From Oscillospiraceae bacterium (GTDB lineage: Bacteria; Bacillota; Clostridia; Oscillospirales; Oscillospiraceae): 64,000 nt of DNA. The translations under genes and the position numbers were made by a program. The notes below the pieces were generated by a model, which made no database searches, was not told the origin of the DNA, and saw only the letters and a program-made list of their open reading frames with translations. Shown one piece after another: positions 58,596 through 64,000 of the stretch (positions are counted from its first letter, which is position 1; each line of letters begins with the position of its first letter). The DNA lies in assembly GCA_017540645.1 (NCBI GenBank), contig JAFYAQ010000030.1:41321-105320 (forward strand). The letters are read 5' to 3'.

Positions 58596-59801
58596 ATGAA
58601 ACGCAATCAAAAGCTTTTCTCTCTGCTGCTGATCCTGGCGCTGGCCCTGGCGCTGGCGGGCTGCGGCAGCGCCAAATCCTCCGGCTCCTATGCCGCCGAG
58701 CCTGTCGCTCCCGCCGCCGCTTACGATACCGGCAGCTACTACGACAGCTATTACCCTGCGGAAGAATCCATGGAGATGGAAGGTGTCAACCAGTCTGCTT
58801 CGCCGTCCGCGGCCGGCGGCCTTGGCAGCAACAGCCGCGTGGACCCGGACGCCAGGCCCATGAGCGAGAAAGTGATCTACAACGGGAACGTCCGGCTGGA
58901 GACCACGGAGTTCGACGCGGCCGTGGAGCGCATCAATGAGCTGATCGCCGAGTGTGAGGGCTATCTGGAGAGCTCCAGCGTCTCCGGCAGCAATTACCGC
59001 AGCATTTCCAAGGGGGAGACCGGCGCGCGGAGTGCCTCCTACACCATCCGTGTCCCCAGCGTGAATTTCAGCCGTATGATGGGGACCCTGCCGGAGATCG
59101 GCAATGTGCCCTACAGCGAGATCAGCTCCCGGAACGTGACGCGGGAATACTACGATGTCCAGGCCCGGCTGGACGCCTTCAAGACCCAGGAGGCCCGTCT
59201 GCTGGAGATGCTGTCCGTGGCGGAGACCGTGAAGGATATGCTGGAGATCCAGCAGCAGCTCACCGAGGTGCAGTATGAGATCGACTCCCTCACCGGCACG
59301 CTCCGCTATTACGACGATCAGGTCAGCTACTCCACGGTTTATCTGAGCGTGCAGGAAGTCCGGGAGTACACCCCCGAGCCCACCATCACCCTGAGCTACA
59401 AGGAGCGGATGGTCAAGGGCTTCCGGGAATCCTTGGCCGCCACCGCCAACTTCTTCAAGGAGTTCGCCCTTTGGTTCGTCACCTCCCTGCCCTGGCTGAT
59501 CCCCCTGGTCCTGGCATTCGCCCTGGTGATCGCCCTGCTGCGGAGACTCTTTACCGGCAGCGGTGAGCGAAAGGCCCGGCGTCAGGCAAAAAGAGAGGCA
59601 AAGAAGGCCAGGAAAGAAGCGAAAGCCGCCGAAATGGCCCGCCGCCGTCAGGAGAAGAAGCTGCGTGGGAAAAAGCCGGAGACCGCCCCGGAGGCCAACA
59701 GTGTCAGCGCCCCGGAAGATGCCCCCGCTCCCGCCGAAGAAGCGCCCGAAACGGAAAATCCCGCCGAGAATAAAGGCGAGGAAGAGCCCAAAAATCCGTA
59801 A
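58596..59801 (+). CDS. DUF4349 domain-containing lipoprotein
   Basis: 401 residues. A lipobox LAGC (Cys23) is followed by a Tyr/Ser/Ala-rich linker, then the DUF4349 domain (about 88-270: [20 protein letters not shown], a central coiled coil with [17 protein letters not shown], and [13 protein letters not shown]), a membrane segment (about 293-317) and a basic-then-acidic cytoplasmic tail (Arg/Lys/Ala-rich to about 355, Glu/Pro-rich after). Being both lipidated and membrane-spanning is normal for this family. The function is unknown, with envelope stress sensing suggested. GGGAGG precedes the ATG. Confidence 0.9.
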   Translation: MKRNQKLFSLLLILALALALAGCGSAKSSGSYAAEPVAPAAAYDTGSYYDSYYPAEESMEMEGVNQSASPSAAGGLGSNSRVDPDARPMSEKVIYNGNVRLETTEFDAAVERINELIAECEGYLESSSVSGSNYRSISKGETGARSASYTIRVPSVNFSRMMGTLPEIGNVPYSEISSRNVTREYYDVQARLDAFKTQEARLLEMLSVAETVKDMLEIQQQLTEVQYEIDSLTGTLRYYDDQVSYSTVYLSVQEVREYTPEPTITLSYKERMVKGFRESLAATANFFKEFALWFVTSLPWLIPLVLAFALVIALLRRLFTGSGERKARRQAKREAKKARKEAKAAEMARRRQEKKLRGKKPETAPEANSVSAPEDAPAPAEEAPETENPAENKGEEEPKNP

Positions 59802-59898
59802 GAATCCCCCCTTTCCGCGCCCCGGTCCAAAGCCGGGGCGCGCGCTTTATTTCTGGAGAACATTACAAATTTTTTCCCATATTTTTATGCAATTTCTC

Positions 59899-59927
59899 TT
59901 GACCTCCGGCCCTCGATGTGGTAGACT
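59899..59927 (+). promoter_or_regulatory. Probable promoter of rpmG-secE-nusG-rplKA
   Basis: TTGACC (59899-59904), 17-base spacer, TAGACT (59922-59927). A leader of about 95 bases contains an imperfect CCGAGAGGC/GCCTCGG stem and a TACGCGC-TTC-GCGCGTA hairpin (59987-60003) before the ribosome site AGGAGG. Confidence 0.6.
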
Positions 59928-60027
59928 TACTCTACCTGTCGGCCGAGAGGCTTATTTTTGTGCGCCTCGGTCCATACAGGGAGGCATACGCGCTTCGCGC
60001 GTAAATAAAACAAGGAGGTGCCGAACA

Positions 60028-60192
60028 ATGGCGAAAGCAGGTTCCCGCATCAAGATCACCCTGAGATGCAGCGAGTGCAAGCAGCGGAACTACAACACCA
60101 TGAAGAACAAGAAAAATTCTCCCGAAAAAATCGAGATGAATAAGTATTGTCCCTTCTGCCGCAAGCACACCAAGCACGTCGAGACGAAGTAA
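60028..60192 (+). CDS. rpmG: 50S ribosomal protein L33 (zinc-binding form)
   Basis: 54 residues with two Cys pairs, CSEC and CPFC, that bind zinc (the C+ form). Its place directly before secE-nusG is standard in Firmicutes. AGGAGG lies nine bases before the ATG at 60028; a longer frame starting at 59563 is a shadow of the previous gene. Confidence 0.97.
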   Translation: MAKAGSRIKITLRCSECKQRNYNTMKNKKNSPEKIEMNKYCPFCRKHTKHVETK

Positions 60193-60206
60193 AGCAGGAG
60201 GACAAC

Positions 60207-60482
60207 ATGGCAAACGAAGAAAAGAAGACGGCTGTCCCCGCCCAGGCGAAGGGCGGCGCTGTCAAGCGGACCAACGATAAGCCCGGCTTCATGCAGCGGG
60301 TCAAGAAATGGTTCCGCGAAATGAAGAGCGAGCTGAAAAAGGTCGTCTGGCCCACTCGTCAGCAGATCACCAAGAACACGGCCGTGGCTCTGGTGATGAT
60401 GTTCGCCTCCGCCATCGTCCTCTGGGGATTTGACTCCCTGGCGTCCGCCGGGATCAAGGCCCTGATCACCTTGGTGGGCTGA
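60207..60482 (+). CDS. secE: Preprotein translocase subunit SecE
   Basis: 91 residues. A lysine-rich, low-complexity N-terminus is followed by the amphipathic helix (KKWFREMKSELKKVVWPTRQQ, with the conserved WPT) and one membrane segment. It clamps SecY in the translocon. The ATG at 60207 has AGGAGG upstream. Gene order rpmG-secE-nusG is conserved. Confidence 0.97.
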   Translation: MANEEKKTAVPAQAKGGAVKRTNDKPGFMQRVKKWFREMKSELKKVVWPTRQQITKNTAVALVMMFASAIVLWGFDSLASAGIKALITLVG

Positions 60483-60483
60483 C

Positions 60484-61011
60484 ATGTCCGAAAACGCAAA
60501 ATGGTATGTGGTCCACACATACTCCGGTTATGAAAACACGGTTGCCGCCGGTATCACCAAGGCCGCGGAAAACCGTCAGATGCAGGATCTGATCCAGGAA
60601 GTCAACATTCCCATGGAGACCGTTGTGGAGCATACCGACAACGGCGACAAGGAAGTGGAGCGCAAGCTCTTCCCCGGCTATGTGCTGGTGAAGATGGTCC
60701 TGACGGATGAGAGCTGGCATCTGGTAAGAAACACCCGAGGCTGCACCGGTTTTGTCGGCGCAGAGAACAATCCCATCCCCCTCACCGAGGATCAGGTCAT
60801 CGGACTCGGTGTGGAGCATCGGGAGATCTCGGTGGGCTTCGGCCCGGGCGATACCGTCAAGGTCGTGGACGGCCCGCTGGACGGCTTCCTGGGCACTGTG
60901 GACGAGCTGGATCCCGAGCGGAACAGCGTCCGCGTTATCGTCTCCATGTTTGGCAGGGAGACGCCGATCGATCTGGAGCTTGACCAGGTCGAGCCGGTAA
61001 AAGAAGATTAA
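60484..61011 (+). CDS. nusG: Transcription termination/antitermination protein NusG
   Basis: 175 residues. The NGN domain (WYVVHTYSGYENTVAAGI, LFPGYVLVKMVLTDESWHLVRNTRGCTGFVG) is followed by a KOW domain (FGPGDTVKVVDGPLDGFLGTV, VSMFGRETPIDLE). It binds RNA polymerase and, depending on context, affects pausing, Rho action or coupling with the ribosome. It starts one base after secE. Confidence 0.98.
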   Translation: MSENAKWYVVHTYSGYENTVAAGITKAAENRQMQDLIQEVNIPMETVVEHTDNGDKEVERKLFPGYVLVKMVLTDESWHLVRNTRGCTGFVGAENNPIPLTEDQVIGLGVEHREISVGFGPGDTVKVVDGPLDGFLGTVDELDPERNSVRVIVSMFGRETPIDLELDQVEPVKED

Positions 61012-61030
61012 TTCGGAGGTGCTTTAGAAA

Positions 61031-61456
61031 ATGGCACAGAAAGTAGTTGGATACGTAAGATTCCAGGTTCCCGCCGGCAAAGCCACCCCGGCTCCCCCTG
61101 TTGGACCGGCTCTCGGCCAGTACGGCGTGAACATTTCCCAGTTCACCAAGGATTTCAATGAGCGCACCAAGGGCGATATGGGAATGATGATCCCCGTGGT
61201 CATCACCGTATATTCTGACCGCAGCTTCACCTTCATCACCAAGACGCCTCCGGCGGCTCTGCTGATCAAGAAGGCCTGCGGCATCGAGACGGCCTCCGGC
61301 GTGCCTCAGCGCGATAAGGTCGCCACCATCAGCAAGGAAGACGTCCGCAAGATCGCCGAGCAGAAGATGCGGGATCTGAACTGCACGGACATCGAGTCCG
61401 CCATGAGCATGATCGCCGGCACCTGCCGCTCCATGGGCGTTGTCGTCGGTGACTGA
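61031..61456 (+). CDS. rplK: 50S ribosomal protein L11
   Basis: 141 residues, full length. [20 protein letters not shown] is the conserved N-terminal stretch and [22 protein letters not shown] the C-terminal RNA-binding part. GGAGGT precedes the ATG. The gene leads the L11-L1 unit. Confidence 0.98.
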   Translation: MAQKVVGYVRFQVPAGKATPAPPVGPALGQYGVNISQFTKDFNERTKGDMGMMIPVVITVYSDRSFTFITKTPPAALLIKKACGIETASGVPQRDKVATISKEDVRKIAEQKMRDLNCTDIESAMSMIAGTCRSMGVVVGD

Positions 61457-61464
61457 TGGCAAAA

Positions 61465-61494
61465 GTGGGAGGAAGTAACCTTCCGAAAAACCAC
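61465..61494 (+). promoter_or_regulatory. Candidate L1-binding mRNA element
   Basis: GTGGGAGGAAG, a TAAC loop, CTTCC, then GAAAAACCAC: an outer GTGG/CCAC stem, an asymmetric internal loop and an inner stem. The strands match the base of the 23S L1-stalk (GGUGGGAGG ... AAAUACCACC), so L1 can plausibly bind here and repress its own synthesis. It lies between rplK and rplA. Confidence 0.65.
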
Positions 61495-61513
61495 ATTTTA
61501 GGAGGAATTTGAA

Positions 61514-62206
61514 GTGTTCAGAGGTAAAAACTATAAAGACAGCGCTAAGCTGGTAGATCGCAGCGTACAGTATGAGCCCGCTCAGGCCTTTGAGCTGGTG
61601 GTAAAGACCGCCAAGGCCAAGTTTGACGAGACCGTCGAGCTGCATGTGAAGCTGGGCGTCGACTCCCGTCACGCCGACCAGCAGGTCCGCGGCGCCATCG
61701 TTCTTCCCCACGGCACCGGCAAGAGCGTGAAGGTCCTGGTGTTCTGCAAGCCCGAGCGTGTGGACGAGTGCCTGGCGGCCGGCGCCGATTATGCCGGCGG
61801 CATGGAGCTGGTCCAGAAGATCCAGGGCGAGAACTGGTTTGATTTTGACGTGGTCGTCGCCAGCCCCGACATGATGGGTATCGTCGGTCGTCTCGGTAAA
61901 GTGCTGGGCCCCAAGGGCTTGATGCCCTCTCCCAAGGCCGGCACCGTCACCCCCAACCTGGCCCAGGCCATCAAAGAGGTGAAGGCCGGTAAGATCGAGT
62001 ATCGTCTCGACAAGACCAACATCATCCACTGCCCCATCGGCAAGGCGTCCTTCGGTCCCGAGAAGCTGACCGAGAACTACAACGCCCTGATCACCGCGAT
62101 CCTGCGGGCCAAGCCCGCCGCCGCGAAGGGCCAGTATATCCGCAGCTGCGTCACCGCCACCACCATGGGCCCTGGCATCAAGATCAACGCCCAGAAGCAG
62201 CTTTGA
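61514..62206 (+). CDS. rplA: 50S ribosomal protein L1
   Basis: 230 residues, GTG start at 61514 with AGGAGG eight bases upstream. The family stretch [30 protein letters not shown] is unmistakable. L1 binds the mobile stalk of 23S rRNA and usually represses its own mRNA; a matching RNA element lies just upstream. rplJ and rplL do not follow; a terminator and htrA do, so the L10-L7/L12 genes have been separated from this operon. Confidence 0.98.
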   Translation: MFRGKNYKDSAKLVDRSVQYEPAQAFELVVKTAKAKFDETVELHVKLGVDSRHADQQVRGAIVLPHGTGKSVKVLVFCKPERVDECLAAGADYAGGMELVQKIQGENWFDFDVVVASPDMMGIVGRLGKVLGPKGLMPSPKAGTVTPNLAQAIKEVKAGKIEYRLDKTNIIHCPIGKASFGPEKLTENYNALITAILRAKPAAAKGQYIRSCVTATTMGPGIKINAQKQL

Positions 62207-62225
62207 TCCCCTGCCAGAACCTTCT

Positions 62226-62256
62226 AAAATCGCCGGACATGCTCCGGCGATTTTTG
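62226..62256 (+). terminator. Terminator after rplA
   Basis: AAAATCGCCGGA around CATGC with its complement TCCGGCGATTTT and a following T-run. Confidence 0.88.
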
Positions 62257-62379
62257 TTCATAATATGTTTAATGTTTTTTCAGGTATATTTAATGTTCAC
62301 CGTATAAAATGGCTTCATAGTAAATAAAGGCAGCGCGTGATGCATCCCGTACACGCTGTTGAATAAGGAGTGATCTACC

Positions 62380-63813
62380 ATGGATGAGAATAATGAATTC
62401 CGTAGTGAAGGCATTCCGACGCAGGAGACGGATTCCAACCAGATTCCTGTGCAGGAGGAGACCTCCGAATATGGAAGTACGGACTATCGTTCCGAACACA
62501 GCGGGTATACGCCTCCCTCCTCCCCCGATCTGCCGAATACGAAAAGGCGCGGCATCGGCGCGGGCGGCATCGTGGCGCTGGCCCTGGTGTGTTCTCTGAT
62601 CGGCGGATGTCTGGGCGCGGGCGGCATGCTGCTGTATAACCGAGGGGCAAATGCAGCAGAGGAAGAGCCTCCGGCCCTTACCGAGCCGGCGGAGCCCAGC
62701 GCGACTCCCGAAGCCCCGGCGACCTCGCAGCCCGAGCGTGAGACTGCCGCTGCGGAGCCCGCCGACGACGGTGATCAGATCCTGTCGGCCAGTCAGGTCT
62801 ACACGTCCAATGTGAATTCCACGGTGGGCATCACGGTGGATATCACCACCAACTACTGGGGCTACCAGACCACCGCGGCTGCCTCCGGCTCCGGCTTTAT
62901 CCTGAGCGAGGACGGATACATCCTCACCAATTACCACGTGATCCAGGATGGCTCCAATATCACGGTCACCACCTTTGACAACCAAAGCTTTACCGCTGCG
63001 GTCGTCGGTTATGACTCCGGCAACGACATCGCGGTTTTGAAGGTGGAGGCGGAAGGTCTCATCCCGGTGACGCTGGGCGACAGCGATACTCTGCAGGTCG
63101 GTGACGATGTGGTCGCCATCGGCAATCCCCTGGGCGAGCTGACCTTTTCTCTGACCCACGGCGTGGTCAGCGCCCTGGATCGGGAAATCACCCTCTCCTC
63201 CGGCAGCACCATGACCCTGATCCAGACAGACGCCTCCATCAACTCCGGAAACTCCGGCGGGCCGTTGTTCGATATGTACGGTCAGGTCATCGGCATCACC
63301 AACGCCAAGTATTCCTCCAGTACTTCTTCCAACGGTGCCTCCATCGACAATATCGGCTTTGCCATTCCCATCAATCGTGTCCGGAATATCGTTGACAGCA
63401 TCATCCAGAACGGTTATATCGTCAAGCCGTATATCGGCGTTTCGGTTGCCACTCTGAATGCCGTGCTGGATATCCCGCAGGGCGCCGCAGTGAAGGCCGT
63501 TGTGGAGGGCTCTCCGGCGGAGGAGGCCGGGCTGCAGGTAAACGACGTGATCACCCAGGTGAACGGCGAGGACATCAGCTCCAGCAGCGATCTCGTGAAC
63601 GCGGTGGGAAAGTGCTCCCCCGGCGATACGCTGGAACTCACCGTTTACCGTCAGCATGAAACCGAGCTGCTGACCATCACCCTGACAGTCGGCGAGCAGC
63701 GACAGGACGCTATCCCCCAGCCTGCGGATCCGGAGAAGGAACAGCAGATGCCCGGCGGCGGAAACGGCTTCGGTTACTATGGCTTCCCCTTCGGCTTCGG
63801 CAACTGGGGATAA
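62380..63813 (+). CDS. htrA: HtrA/DegP-like membrane-anchored serine protease
   Basis: 477 residues. A cytoplasmic N-terminus (1-58), one membrane segment (about 60-85) and a Pro/Ala/Glu-rich linker lead to an extracellular trypsin-like domain with catalytic His186 (TNYHVIQ), Asp216 (GNDIAVLK) and Ser292 (SGNSGGPL), then one PDZ domain (about 365-455) and a Gly/Phe-rich tail (PGGGNGFGYYGFPFGFGNWG). It degrades or refolds damaged proteins outside the membrane. AAGGAG precedes the ATG. The aromatic Gly-rich tail is an uncommon addition. Confidence 0.95.
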   Translation: MDENNEFRSEGIPTQETDSNQIPVQEETSEYGSTDYRSEHSGYTPPSSPDLPNTKRRGIGAGGIVALALVCSLIGGCLGAGGMLLYNRGANAAEEEPPALTEPAEPSATPEAPATSQPERETAAAEPADDGDQILSASQVYTSNVNSTVGITVDITTNYWGYQTTAAASGSGFILSEDGYILTNYHVIQDGSNITVTTFDNQSFTAAVVGYDSGNDIAVLKVEAEGLIPVTLGDSDTLQVGDDVVAIGNPLGELTFSLTHGVVSALDREITLSSGSTMTLIQTDASINSGNSGGPLFDMYGQVIGITNAKYSSSTSSNGASIDNIGFAIPINRVRNIVDSIIQNGYIVKPYIGVSVATLNAVLDIPQGAAVKAVVEGSPAEEAGLQVNDVITQVNGEDISSSSDLVNAVGKCSPGDTLELTVYRQHETELLTITLTVGEQRQDAIPQPADPEKEQQMPGGGNGFGYYGFPFGFGNWG

Positions 63814-63865
63814 GGAAAAAAAAGAGGGCGGCAAAGCTCCCTCTCCTAAAACGGCTTATAAAAAT

Positions 63866-63898
63866 GCTGCCTGGTCGAAAGACCAGGCAGCGTTTTTT
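63866..63898. terminator. Bidirectional terminator after htrA
   Basis: GCTGCCTGGTC around GAAA with its complement, A-run before and T-run after, between htrA and the convergent partial gene. Confidence 0.88.
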
Positions 63899-63904
63899 TG
63901 CTTT

Positions 63905-64000
63905 TTACTCCATGGTAGCGGCCACGATGGCCTTGGCCCAGGTCATGTAGCTCGTGATGTTGTAGCCCTTCAGTCCGCTCACATAGTAGTCGTAGTAATC
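63905..64000 (-). CDS. C-terminal end of an unidentified protein (partial)
   Basis: The minus-strand frame is open from the window edge to a TAA at 63905-63907, ending in SYMTWAKAIVAATME. Only 31 residues are visible (Tyr-rich start DYYDYYVSGLKGYN). The position after a bidirectional terminator, facing htrA, supports a real gene; the product cannot be named. Confidence 0.6.
   Translation of the reverse strand, partial: DYYDYYVSGLKGYNITSYMTWAKAIVAATME

Noticed and set aside
56999..58606. 535-codon minus-strand frame opposite proS
   Set aside because: proS motifs and zinc cysteines are on the plus strand; the antisense product is unlike any protein.

Overview
The window (about 60% GC, densely packed, Shine-Dalgarno led genes) looks like a chromosomal segment of a Gram-positive, endospore-lineage Clostridium relative, most probably an Oscillospiraceae gut bacterium (Oscillibacter/Lawsonibacter-like; the genus is inference). 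Supporting signs are RNase J, a BofA family sporulation protein, a TPP-riboswitch controlled ECF-type ThiT, DUF4349, DUF1700 and YitT proteins, a zinc-type ProS without an insertion domain, and the clostridial order rpmG-secE-nusG-rplK-rplA. Both ends cut genes: RNase J on the left and an unidentified gene on the right.

Layout. 1-15.5 kb is mixed housekeeping: rnj, recR, rpe, an XpaC-TelA pair, an ArsR regulator with a CBS/DRTGG manganese pyrophosphatase, apbE, mtnA, a barnase-like RNase, an M3 peptidase lipoprotein and a fused ABC-FtsX exporter. 14.9-18.7 kb holds thiN, the TPP riboswitch with thiT, a GPH sugar symporter and a PIG-L deacetylase. 18.9-23.1 kb is a four-gene envelope operon (phosphodiester glycosidase, repeat-bearing membrane protein, GT2, GtrA). 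23.3-25.7 kb has a GNAT enzyme, DUF2461 and fba. 26.0-31.0 kb is a complete branched-chain amino-acid ABC transporter (livJHMGF) with a terminator in its leader. 31.1-34.2 kb is a pseudouridine catabolism operon (psuK with an HTH, psuG) plus an exo/endonuclease/phosphatase family protein. argS and a tRNA-Arg(ACG) gene stand divergently at 34.3-36.2 kb.

Downstream of the tRNA lie a 21-base copy of its 3' end and a lower-GC broken fragment of what looks like a large mobile-element protein (36.43-36.89 kb). Next comes the main accessory region (36.9-47.9 kb): a surface-glycan export and assembly cluster with an ABC-2 permease carrying an extra ectodomain, its ATPase, a GT2, two paralogous GT2-GT4 fusion enzymes, a GtrII-like membrane glucosyltransferase and a pyruvyltransferase with a 28-residue repeat coiled coil.

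47.9-64 kb returns to core functions: an S66 peptidase preceded by a possible micro-ORF, YitT, a divergent type IIA topoisomerase pair, bofA, tcdA, a DUF1700 pair, proS, a DUF4349 lipoprotein, the rpmG-secE-nusG-rplK-rplA operon (with an L1-stalk-like mRNA element before rplA) and an HtrA protease. No CRISPR array, intact prophage, insertion sequence or rRNA was seen. The least explained items are the hairpin arrays near 2.0 and 8.5 kb, the tRNA-side remnant, the repeat proteins and the glycan cluster architecture.
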